NCBI RefSeq assembly: GCF_900103875.1
Contig: NZ_LT629705.1
Coordinates: 1,006,501 to 1,070,500, forward strand
Direction: 5' to 3'
Origin: Pseudomonas arsenicoxydans
GTDB lineage: Bacteria; Pseudomonadota; Gammaproteobacteria; Pseudomonadales; Pseudomonadaceae
DNA: 64,000 nucleotides
Part shown: positions 26,069 through 33,732 of the stretch, piece by piece
How the letters are laid out: each line of letters begins with the position of its first letter
How positions within the stretch are numbered: position 1 is the first letter of the stretch
Program-made: the position numbers and the translations under genes
Notes under the pieces: model-generated
Told to the model about the DNA's origin: nothing
Databases searched by the model: none
Seen by the model: only the letters and a program-made list of their open reading frames with translations

Positions 26069-26836
26069 TTATTGCCCCGGAATGTCCTTGCGCAGTTTCA
26101 CCGGATCTTGCTGCGTTTTCTTTCTCGCAATCGCGGTGCGCATCTTGATGTTGATCGCTTCAACCGCCAGCGAGAACGCCATGGCGAAGTAGACGTAGCC
26201 TTTTGGCACGTGCACATCGAACGACTCGGCAATCAGCACCGTACCGACGATCAACAGGAACGACAGCGCCAGCATTTTCAGCGACGGGTGCTTGTCGATG
26301 AATTCGCTGATCGTGCCGGACGCCCACATCATCACCAGCACGGCAACGATGATCGCCGCGACCATGACCGGAACGTAGGAGACCATGCCGACAGCGGTGA
26401 TCACCGAGTCCAGCGAGAACACGATGTCGATGATCGCGATCTGAATGATGGTGTAAAGGAAGTTGCCGCCCTTGCCGCCCGGCTCTTCATTGCTTTCGTC
26501 TTCGCCTTCGAGCGCGTGGTACATCTCTTGCGAGCTCTTCCACAACAGGAACAGGCCACCGAAGAACAGGATCAGGTCACGCCCGGAAATGCCTTGGCCG
26601 AACACTTCGAACAGGTCGGCGGTCAGGCGCATGACCCAGGTGATCGACAGCAGCAACAGGATCCGCGTGACCATGGCCAGCGCCAGGCCGAAAATCCGCG
26701 TGCGCTGTTGCATGTGCTTGGGCATGCGGCTGACCAGGATCGAAATCATGATGATGTTATCGATACCCAGGACGATTTCCAGGGCGGTCAGGGTAAAGAA
26801 GGCAACCCAGATTTCAGGGTTGGTCAGCCATTCCAT
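26069..26836 (-). CDS. TerC-family integral membrane protein
   Basis: Polytopic protein of 255 aa with seven hydrophobic segments and the acidic membrane motifs ALEIVLGIDNIIMISIL (~22) and DIVFSLDSVITAVGM (~136), which are the metal-site signatures of the TerC family. Family members act in Mn2+ export during membrane protein metalation or, in other contexts, in tellurite resistance. There are no ter genes nearby, so metal export is the likelier role here. The gene is preceded by the citrate transporter with an 85-base gap and ends with its own terminator. Confidence 0.9.
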   Translation of the reverse strand: MEWLTNPEIWVAFFTLTALEIVLGIDNIIMISILVSRMPKHMQQRTRIFGLALAMVTRILLLLSITWVMRLTADLFEVFGQGISGRDLILFFGGLFLLWKSSQEMYHALEGEDESNEEPGGKGGNFLYTIIQIAIIDIVFSLDSVITAVGMVSYVPVMVAAIIVAVLVMMWASGTISEFIDKHPSLKMLALSFLLIVGTVLIAESFDVHVPKGYVYFAMAFSLAVEAINIKMRTAIARKKTQQDPVKLRKDIPGQ

Positions 26837-26921
26837 GTGTATTCCTTTGAGCGAGTGTTAAACCATAAAGGGCCCGGACTTCAAACCGCGAAGCCTGGAC
26901 CCGTTACGGTGAGTCTTGGGC

Positions 26922-28229
26922 TTATAGAGTGCTGAACAGCGGAAAGATCCCCATCAGCAATGCTGCAACCAGTATGCACATGCAGACCAGCACCGCCCAT
27001 TTCAGGGTGAAGCGCTGATGGTCACCGAAATCGATACCGGCCAGGGCCACCAACAGGTAGGTCGACGGCACCAGCGGGCTCAACAAGTGGACGGGCTGAC
27101 CAACAATCGAGGCACGTGCCATTTCAACCGCGGTTATACCGTAGTGACTGGCTGCTTCGGCAAGTACTGGTAACACGCCGTAATAAAATGCGTCGTTCGA
27201 CATGAAAAACGTGAACGGCATGCTTACCAACGCGGTGATCACGGCCAGGTACGGGCCGAGGAAATCCGGGATAACCGCCAGCAGGCTTTTCGACATGGCG
27301 TCGACCATGCCAGTACCCGACAGGATACCGGTGAAGATACCGGCAGCGAAGATCAAACCGACTACCGCCAGCACGCTACCGGCATGGGCCGCGACGCGGT
27401 CTTTCTGCTGTTGCAGGCATGGATAGTTGACGATCATCGCGATACTGAACGCCACCATGAACAGCACTGGCAGCGGCAACAGGCCGGCAATCAGGGTGCA
27501 CATCAACGCGAACGTCAGGGCACCGTTGAACCAGATCAACTTCGGACGACGGGCATCCGGGAACTGCGAAACGCTGATTTCACTGTGGTCGACTTCTTCG
27601 CCCACCAGGTGCAATTCACCCAGACGCGCACGTTCACGTTTGCCGTAGAAGTAGGCGATCAGGAGGATGGCCACCACGCCGGCGGCCATTGCCGGAATCA
27701 TCGGCACGAAGATGTCGGAAGGGTCCACATGCAGCGCACTGGCCGCACGGGCGGTCGGACCACCCCATGGGGTCATGTTCATCACGCCACCGGCGAGGAT
27801 GATCAGACCGGCCATGATTCGCGGGCTCATGCCAATGCGGCTGTAGAGCGGCAACATCGCCGCCACGCAGATCATGTAAGTGGTCGCGCCATCACCATCG
27901 AGGGAGACGACGAGCGCCAGTACGGCGGTGCCGACCGAAACTTTCAACGGGTCGCCCTTGACCAGTTTGAGGATCTTGCGCACGGCCGGGTCGAACAGGC
28001 CGGAGTCGATCATCAGGGCGAAATACAGTATGGCGAACATCAGCATCACGCCGGTCGGCGCGAGCTTGGTGATGCCTTCGAGCATCATCGGGCCGATCTT
28101 CGGCGCAAACCCACCGAACAGGGCGAAAACGATCGGGATAATGATCAGGGCGATCAGCGCGGACAGGCGCTTGGTCATGATCAGGAACATGAACGTGATG
28201 ACCATGGCAAAGCCAAGGAAAGTCAGCAT
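26922..28229 (-). CDS. CitMHS-family metal-citrate:H+ symporter
   Basis: Inner-membrane uptake of citrate complexed with Mg2+ or another divalent metal, 435 aa, about 12 helices. Family features: SLDGDGATTYMICVAAMLPLY (~108), MTPWGGPTARAASAL (~152) and a C-terminal half with AGIFTGILSGTGMVDAMSKSL and FFMSNDAFYYGVLP. The start at 28229 has a GGAGTACTCCC context. The long leader contains a CA-rich Crc/Hfq-type motif and a short upstream ORF, consistent with catabolite repression of citrate use. No adjacent two-component system (tctDE-like) is visible. Confidence 0.93.
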   Translation of the reverse strand: MLTFLGFAMVITFMFLIMTKRLSALIALIIIPIVFALFGGFAPKIGPMMLEGITKLAPTGVMLMFAILYFALMIDSGLFDPAVRKILKLVKGDPLKVSVGTAVLALVVSLDGDGATTYMICVAAMLPLYSRIGMSPRIMAGLIILAGGVMNMTPWGGPTARAASALHVDPSDIFVPMIPAMAAGVVAILLIAYFYGKRERARLGELHLVGEEVDHSEISVSQFPDARRPKLIWFNGALTFALMCTLIAGLLPLPVLFMVAFSIAMIVNYPCLQQQKDRVAAHAGSVLAVVGLIFAAGIFTGILSGTGMVDAMSKSLLAVIPDFLGPYLAVITALVSMPFTFFMSNDAFYYGVLPVLAEAASHYGITAVEMARASIVGQPVHLLSPLVPSTYLLVALAGIDFGDHQRFTLKWAVLVCMCILVAALLMGIFPLFSTL

Positions 28230-28279
28230 GGGAGTACTCCAGGCATAGCGCGGCTAGGGAATGGGCGAACCGGGTGGGG

Positions 28280-28360
28280 TCAGCGCAGAACGGGAAGCGC
28301 GAGGCGTATGGACGGAGTAACAGCGAAGCGGCGGGTAGCAGAAGACATCAGGATCACCAT
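28280..28360 (-). CDS. Possible 26-codon leader ORF upstream of the citrate transporter
   Basis: An ATG at 28360 opens a frame of 26 codons (begins MVILMSSATRRF) ending with TGA at 28280, 50 bases before the transporter start. The ten bases immediately before the ATG are AACAACAACA, so there is no Shine-Dalgarno but a strong Hfq/Crc target. It may be a translated regulatory leader or chance. The remaining part of the 318-base gap to 28548 shows nothing else. Confidence 0.35.
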   Translation of the reverse strand: MVILMSSATRRFAVTPSIRLALPVLR

Positions 28361-28370
28361 TGTTGTTGTT
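28361..28370 (-). promoter_or_regulatory. Crc/Hfq catabolite-activity (CA) motif
   Basis: Minus-strand AACAACAACA, matching the AANAANAA element to which Hfq with Crc binds to block translation in pseudomonads. It is the only such element I noticed near a gene start in this window and it lies ahead of a citrate uptake gene, a logical target. Confidence 0.55.
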
Positions 28371-28547
28371 AAATGGACCGTGCGAGCAATCAAACACGCG
28401 CTTTGGCCAACCGGTCTGTTGCCGGCAGTGGGGCGATCCTAATCGGGGAAGCTTTCAGCCAGCTTTCGCCGACGAAAGCATTGACCGGATGTGCAACCGG
28501 TCGTCGGACAGGGCTAATGTCCCGGAATATGGGGCAGGAGGAGATAA

Positions 28548-28949
28548 ATGCATGACATTCATTCGGGCGGCTGTCACTGCGGACATTTGCGCTATCAATT
28601 CAACGGGCCGCTACACGACATCGCCCACTGCCATTGTTCAATTTGCCGGCGGGTTAGCGGCGGGATCGTGACCACCTGGATCACTGTGCCCGCATCGGCG
28701 TTCCAATGGATGAAAGGGACACCGGCGCAGTACACGTCCTCGACCAGCTGCGTGCGCTATTTCTGCTCGACATGTGGGGCACAACTGGCGCTGGTGTCAC
28801 GCCTCAGCCCGGAGACTATCGACGTGACCATCGCCACCTTCGACCACCCGGAACAAGCACCGGCCGAGCGGCACATCTGGACGGACAACCAATTGCCCTG
28901 GCTGCACCTGGACGAACATCTGCCCGGCGAAGCACAAGAAAGCCTCTGA
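28548..28949 (+). CDS. GFA-family (glutathione-dependent formaldehyde-activating enzyme-like) protein
   Basis: Small zinc protein of 133 aa with the Mss4-like fold. Zinc cysteines are in GGCHCG, AHCHCSICRR and FCSTCGAQL, the full GFA pattern. Most GFA-domain proteins of this size are not true formaldehyde-activating enzymes and have unknown substrates. GGAGGAG precedes the ATG by five bases. It converges back-to-back, with no gap, on the dioxygenase-like gene. Confidence 0.9.
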   Translation: MHDIHSGGCHCGHLRYQFNGPLHDIAHCHCSICRRVSGGIVTTWITVPASAFQWMKGTPAQYTSSTSCVRYFCSTCGAQLALVSRLSPETIDVTIATFDHPEQAPAERHIWTDNQLPWLHLDEHLPGEAQESL

Positions 28950-29276
28950 TCAAAAAACAGACAGGTCCAGCGGACGGATTGCGCCCATCCAGATCGCGTG
29001 CTCAGTGTGGTCGAGCAAGTCGTTACCCGTATCAGGGTGCAGGAACACCACCAATCCCTGGCGATTGAGCGCCAGCCAGGGCAGGACTTCGCCAAGCAAT
29101 TCCGGGCCAAACGCCAGTTGGCAGCTCCAGTCCGGATGCGGGCCGACAGGGCGCTCATGCACGCGTCCCATCTTCAGCGGGAATAGTTGCGCCGCCCGCT
29201 CACAGACATCCCGTGCCCGTTCGATGCTGTCGGCGTCAAAATAGACATGGGCGTGATAACCCTTGATCTGCTGCAT
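28950..29276 (-). CDS. DOPA 4,5-dioxygenase family protein
   Basis: A 108-residue protein beginning MQQIKGYHAHVYFD. The HAHVYF motif and the later GPHPDWSCQLAF, HPDTG and LLDHTEHAIWMG segments match the bacterial DOPA-dioxygenase (ferredoxin-like) family, with His residues as probable metal ligands. An upstream ATG at 29360 would add 28 residues that look like leader sequence; the shorter start fits family length. Physiological substrate unknown. Confidence 0.85.
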   Translation of the reverse strand: MQQIKGYHAHVYFDADSIERARDVCERAAQLFPLKMGRVHERPVGPHPDWSCQLAFGPELLGEVLPWLALNRQGLVVFLHPDTGNDLLDHTEHAIWMGAIRPLDLSVF

Positions 29277-29358
29277 CTCAATCCCTCTAAAACCCGGTCG
29301 AACCCTCACCGTTTCCCACAGGTCACACGTCATATACGTAGAAAACAAGGACTCAGCC

Positions 29359-30030
29359 ATGAAAAATGCCGAAACCCCCGTTGTGAAAGTGGTGCTTTAT
29401 GGTGCCATGAGTAGCCTGGGCAGTGCGCTGATGGCTGAAATGCTGCGACGTCAGCATGAAGTCATCGCGATTCTGGACGATCTGACGGCGCTCGCGCCGC
29501 GTCCGGGTTTACGCACCAAGACCGGTGACCTGTTTGAGGCTGAACGCGTAAAGCAAAGTGTTGCAGGCAGTTCAGCGGTTATCTGTTTACTCGATGCGCC
29601 AGGGTTGCCGTTCAACAGCGACAGTGTGGAAAAGACCATCGTTCCGGGCCCGGTCGAGCAAGTGCTGGCCGTGGATGCACTGATTGACGGCATGCAGGCC
29701 GCGGGCATTTCCCGGCTGTTTCTTGTAGGAGATTTCGAGGTACTGGACGATCCGGAGACCGACGATAGCCTGCAGCGCCATGCCGCCGAGGAAATCCGCG
29801 AAGCGCTGCAAAGCAGTGCGTTGCACTGGACGCTGGTGAACGCGCCACGTGGCGTGCCCGGACTGACCATCGAACATTTCAGCCACGTCAGCAGCAGCCT
29901 GGAACCGGGGCTGGCCGAACCGCTTGAGCGGTTAAACCGCGTCGCCGTCGGCATTGCCGATGAGCTTCAGCTGAACCTGCACGTTCGCGAGCACGTCAAT
30001 TTTGTCGCGGTGGACGCTAAACAGCGATAG
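29359..30030 (+). CDS. NAD(P)-binding oxidoreductase-like protein (NmrA/atypical SDR)
   Basis: A 223-residue Rossmann-fold protein. The N-terminal VVLYGAMSSLGSALMAEML is a glycine-poor variant of the dinucleotide-binding loop. GDLFEAERVKQSVAGSSAVICLLDAPG and later FLVGDFEVLDD and WTLVNAPRG match atypical SDRs that lack a catalytic Tyr-Lys pair. This start (MKNAETPVVK) gives the proper fold; an earlier ATG would add unrelated sequence. The 3' end overlaps the convergent LysR gene by 14 bases. Confidence 0.75.
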   Translation: MKNAETPVVKVVLYGAMSSLGSALMAEMLRRQHEVIAILDDLTALAPRPGLRTKTGDLFEAERVKQSVAGSSAVICLLDAPGLPFNSDSVEKTIVPGPVEQVLAVDALIDGMQAAGISRLFLVGDFEVLDDPETDDSLQRHAAEEIREALQSSALHWTLVNAPRGVPGLTIEHFSHVSSSLEPGLAEPLERLNRVAVGIADELQLNLHVREHVNFVAVDAKQR

Positions 30031-30967
30031 ACGGCAACGCAAGACCGGTAAGCGATTGCGCACTGCTGGCTTGCTCCGCCATCAACCAATCGACAAATAG
30101 TTGGATCAACGCCCCCCGCCGTTTGCGTTGAGGCAACACCACGTAATAGCCGAGCCTGGAAATCACCGTGTCTGCAATCGGCCGGCACAACAAACCTTGT
30201 GTCAGCAAGTTATCCACAAGGTGACGCCAGCCGATCGCCACGCCTTGGCCGCCAATCGCGGCTTGAATCAACAGCGTGTAATTATCGAAACGCAATTGCC
30301 CCGGCGCCGGCGCTGACGTAATGCCCAGCTCGCGAAACACGCCGCTCCAATCGAACCAGTTACTGCTGTTTTCTCCGCGTAAATGCAGCAGCGGGAATTC
30401 CAGCAATGATTGAGCGGGCAAGGGCAGGGGGCGGTCCTTCAACAACAGCGGGCTGCATACCGGAAACACTTCTTCGCTAAACAACCAATGGCTTTCGCCC
30501 TGTTTGAAGCGCCCGTCGCCGAACAGCACCGCCACGTCGATATCGGTGCGCAGCATGTTGTGGTTGCGCTCGCTGGTGACCAGGCTCACATCCACTTGAG
30601 GATTGGCGGCATGAAAACGGTGCAGTCGCGGCATCAGCCAATAGGCGGCAAAGGCGAAATCGGTGGCGACCTGCAAGACCTCGTGTTGCTTTTGTGCGGT
30701 TATCGCGCTCAATCCTGCGTCGATATTCTGCAAACCGAGCTGAACCTGCTCGAAAAGAATGGTCCCGGCTTCCGTCAGTTCAATACCGCGATAGATGCGG
30801 TCGAACAGCCGTGTGCCCAGCTGTTCTTCCAACCGCTTGATCTGCTGGCTGATGGCCGGTTGCGTGGTGCCAAGCTCCACTGCGGCGGCGGTGAAACTGC
30901 GCTGACGGGCGGCAGATTCAAAAGCGCGAAGTAGATCCAAAGACAAATCACCGAGGGATTCATACAT
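30017..30967 (-). CDS. LysR-family regulator of choline-sulfate utilisation
   Basis: A 316-residue LysR regulator with an N-terminal winged HTH (RSFTAAAVELGTTQPAISQQIKRLEEQLG, residues ~20-48) and a C-terminal effector domain of periplasmic-binding-protein type. It is divergent from betC with a ~114-base gap, the usual LysR arrangement, and a close match in context to the choline-sulfate regulators found beside choline sulfatases in pseudomonads and rhizobia. The inducer is presumably choline-O-sulfate or choline. Confidence 0.88.
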   Translation of the reverse strand: MYESLGDLSLDLLRAFESAARQRSFTAAAVELGTTQPAISQQIKRLEEQLGTRLFDRIYRGIELTEAGTILFEQVQLGLQNIDAGLSAITAQKQHEVLQVATDFAFAAYWLMPRLHRFHAANPQVDVSLVTSERNHNMLRTDIDVAVLFGDGRFKQGESHWLFSEEVFPVCSPLLLKDRPLPLPAQSLLEFPLLHLRGENSSNWFDWSGVFRELGITSAPAPGQLRFDNYTLLIQAAIGGQGVAIGWRHLVDNLLTQGLLCRPIADTVISRLGYYVVLPQRKRRGALIQLFVDWLMAEQASSAQSLTGLALPSIAV

Positions 30968-31081
30968 AAGCTGTGCTTATCCTAGTCATTGCCGTGCATG
31001 GGCTTTACCACAACAAGCATGGACTCCATGCTCGGTTGCAGCACTCTCGCATAAATATTCACTATGGAATGCCGCGATCAC

Positions 31082-32596
31082 ATGAAGCGCAAGAATATTC
31101 TTTTCATCATGGCCGATCAGATGGCCGCGCCAATGTTGCCGTTCTATGGCCCTTCGCCTATAAAACTGCCTAATCTGAGCCGCCTCGCCGCCGAAGGCGT
31201 GGTGTTCGATGCCGCCTATTGCAACAGCCCACTGTGCGCACCGTCGCGTTTCACCCTGGTCAGCGGTCAGCTGCCGAGCAAGATCGGCGCCTACGACAAC
31301 GCGGCCGATTTCCCTGCCGATGTACCGACGTACGCCCACTACCTGCGTCGACTCGGCTACCGCACCGCGCTCTCGGGCAAGATGCACTTTTGCGGCCCGG
31401 ATCAACTCCACGGCTACGAAGAACGCCTGACCAGCGACATTTACCCGGCCGACTACGGTTGGGCCGTGAATTGGGATGAACCGGACGTCCGTCCGACCTG
31501 GTATCACAACATGTCGTCGGTGCTGCAAGCCGGGCCGTGCGTGCGCACCAATCAGCTGGATTTCGATGAAGAGGTGGTGTTCAAGGCCCAGCAATACCTG
31601 TTCGATCACATCCGTGAGGATGGCGATCAGCCGTTCTGCCTGACCGTGTCGATGACACACCCACACGACCCGTACACCATTCCCAAGGCTTTCTGGGACC
31701 TGTACGACGATGCCGACATCCCGCTGCCTGATACCCCCGCGCAGACCGAACTCGACCCGCACTCTCAGCGTTTGCTCAAGGTCTACGACCTGTGGGATAA
31801 GCCGCTGCCTGTGGATAAGATTCGCGATGCGCGCCGTGCTTACTTCGGGGCTTGCAGCTATATCGACAGCAACGTCGGCAAACTCCTGCAAACGCTCGAA
31901 GAAACCGGGTTGATCGATGACACCATCATTGTCTTCTCTGGCGATCACGGCGACATGCTCGGCGAGCGCGGCCTCTGGTACAAAATGCATTGGTTCGAAA
32001 TGGCCGCGCGAGTGCCTTTGCTGATCAGTGCGCCCGGACAATTCGGGGCTGGCCGGGTCAGCGCATCCGTTTCCACCGCCGACCTGCTGCCCACCTTCGT
32101 GGAACTTGCCGGCGGTTCGCTGGAGCCAGGCCTGCCGCTGGACGGTCGCTCGCTGGTCCCGCATCTGCAAGGGCAGGGTGGACACGACGAAGTGTTTGGC
32201 GAATACATGGCCGAGGGCACCATCAGTCCTTTGATGATGATCCGTCGCGGAGCCTACAAATTCATCTACAGCGAAGACGACCCTTGCCTACTCTTCGATG
32301 TACACAATGACCCGCGCGAGCAAGAAGAACTCAGCCAATCGCCGCAGTATTGGCACCTGTTCGAGGATTTTCTCGCCGAAGCGCGGGCCAAATGGGACAT
32401 TCCGGCCATTCACCAACAGGTGCTCGCCAGCCAGCGACGCCGGCGTTTCGTCGCCGATGCGTTGACCATCGGCAAGCTGAAGAGCTGGGATCACCAGCCG
32501 CTGGTGGACGCCAGTCAGCAATACATGCGCAACCACATCGATCTCGACGATCTGGAGCGCAAAGCACGTTATCCACAACCCTGCCAAAACCAATAA
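31082..32596 (+). CDS. betC: Choline-sulfatase
   Basis: Cytoplasmic type I sulfatase that splits choline-O-sulfate into choline and sulfate, feeding glycine betaine synthesis and sulfur supply. The 504-residue protein has the formylglycine motif C52-A-P-S-R, metal ligands MADQ near the start and SGDHGDMLGE (~280), and WYKMHWFE. There is no signal peptide. The internal ATG at 31082 (MKRKNILF) is preferred over 31064 because family members start there. The choline-binding protein gene follows after 16 bases. Confidence 0.95.
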   Translation: MKRKNILFIMADQMAAPMLPFYGPSPIKLPNLSRLAAEGVVFDAAYCNSPLCAPSRFTLVSGQLPSKIGAYDNAADFPADVPTYAHYLRRLGYRTALSGKMHFCGPDQLHGYEERLTSDIYPADYGWAVNWDEPDVRPTWYHNMSSVLQAGPCVRTNQLDFDEEVVFKAQQYLFDHIREDGDQPFCLTVSMTHPHDPYTIPKAFWDLYDDADIPLPDTPAQTELDPHSQRLLKVYDLWDKPLPVDKIRDARRAYFGACSYIDSNVGKLLQTLEETGLIDDTIIVFSGDHGDMLGERGLWYKMHWFEMAARVPLLISAPGQFGAGRVSASVSTADLLPTFVELAGGSLEPGLPLDGRSLVPHLQGQGGHDEVFGEYMAEGTISPLMMIRRGAYKFIYSEDDPCLLFDVHNDPREQEELSQSPQYWHLFEDFLAEARAKWDIPAIHQQVLASQRRRRFVADALTIGKLKSWDHQPLVDASQQYMRNHIDLDDLERKARYPQPCQNQ

Positions 32597-32612
32597 TGTT
32601 AAGGGGAAGTCC

Positions 32613-33533
32613 ATGCAAAAGTTATCCACAGTACTGACGGTCGGGCTTCTGGCTCTGGGCAGCGCATCGGTTTACGCCGACCAAAGCTGCGACACGGTGA
32701 AAATGGCCGACCCTGGCTGGAGCGACATCGCCGCGACTAACGCCATCACCGGGTTTCTGCTGGACGGCATGGGCTACAAAGCCAAGGTCGACACTCTCGC
32801 GGTGCCGATCACCTTTGGCGGATTGAAGGATGGCCAGGTGGATGTGTTCCTGGGTAACTGGATGCCGGCGCAGCAGGGGTTCTACGACAAGTTCGTGGCC
32901 ACCGGCGATGTCACGCAACTCGCCAAGAACCTCGACGGCACCGAGTTTACTCTCGCGGTTCCGGACTATGTCTGGGACGCGGGTGTGCATAACTTTAACG
33001 ACCTGAACAAGTTCGCCGACAAGTTCGACAAGAAGATCTACGGCATCGGCTCCGGCGCCCCGGCGAACATTTCGCTGCAAGAGATCATCAAGAAGAATGA
33101 CTTCGACATGGGTCAGTGGAAACTGATCGAGTCCAGCGAGCAGGCGATGCTGGCCGAAGTGTCTCGCGCGGTGAAGAAACAGAAATTCGTCACCTTCCTC
33201 GGCTGGACCCCGCACCCGATGAACGTGCAGCTGAAAATGCATTACCTGAAGGGCGGCGAGAAGTATTTCGGCGACACGGGCAGCGTCCACACGCTGACGC
33301 GCAAAGGTTATGCACAGGCCTGTCCGAACGTTGGCAAGTTGCTGACCAACCTGAGTTTCACCCAGGAGATGGAGAACAGCATCATGGCCGAAGTGGTGAA
33401 CAAGAAAGTCAGCAATGCCGACGCGGCCAAAGCGTGGATCAAGGCGAACCCGGCGGTATTGGACAAGTGGCTTGACGGTGTGAAGACCGTGGACGGGAAG
33501 GATGCGTTGACGGCAGTAAAAGCCAAGCTCTGA
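32613..33533 (+). CDS. choX: Choline ABC transporter substrate-binding protein
   Basis: Periplasmic ligand-binding protein of the OpuAC/ProX type, 306 aa. It has a signal peptide ending VYA and starts DQSCDTVKMADPGWSDIAATNAITGF, with the choline-box aromatic residues expected in GNWMPAQ, PDYVWDAG and WTPHPM. AAGGGGAAG precedes the ATG. No permease or ATPase gene adjoins, so it presumably uses a core transporter elsewhere, as orphan binding proteins of the Cbc system do in pseudomonads. It may bind choline or choline-O-sulfate; the betC linkage makes both plausible. Confidence 0.92.
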   Translation: MQKLSTVLTVGLLALGSASVYADQSCDTVKMADPGWSDIAATNAITGFLLDGMGYKAKVDTLAVPITFGGLKDGQVDVFLGNWMPAQQGFYDKFVATGDVTQLAKNLDGTEFTLAVPDYVWDAGVHNFNDLNKFADKFDKKIYGIGSGAPANISLQEIIKKNDFDMGQWKLIESSEQAMLAEVSRAVKKQKFVTFLGWTPHPMNVQLKMHYLKGGEKYFGDTGSVHTLTRKGYAQACPNVGKLLTNLSFTQEMENSIMAEVVNKKVSNADAAKAWIKANPAVLDKWLDGVKTVDGKDALTAVKAKL

Positions 33534-33543
33534 CCCCCTCGCC

Positions 33544-33669
33544 GATCGTTCCCACGTCGAGGCGTCGATCCGTCGGCGTGGGAATGCCGCCACGGACGCT
33601 CTGCGTCTGCTTCGGGATGTGACGCAGAGCGTCACGGGATGCATTCCCACGCAGAGCGTAGGAACGATC
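33544..33669. repeat. 126-bp nested palindromic intergenic repeat
   Basis: The ends are GATCGTTCC (33544-33552) and GGAACGATC (33661-33669). Inside are paired elements GGCGTGGGAATGCC / GCATTCCCACGC and GACGCTCTGCGTC / GACGCAGAGCGTC. The whole can fold into a branched structure. GTTCCCACGC-type repeats of this look are common between genes in the P. fluorescens group; its copy number cannot be judged from one window. Confidence 0.85.
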
Positions 33670-33732
33670 AGTCGCAGAACGATCATTGTCTGGTGCTGAT
33701 ACCCTTACGCAAAATTCCATCCGAGAGGATCC

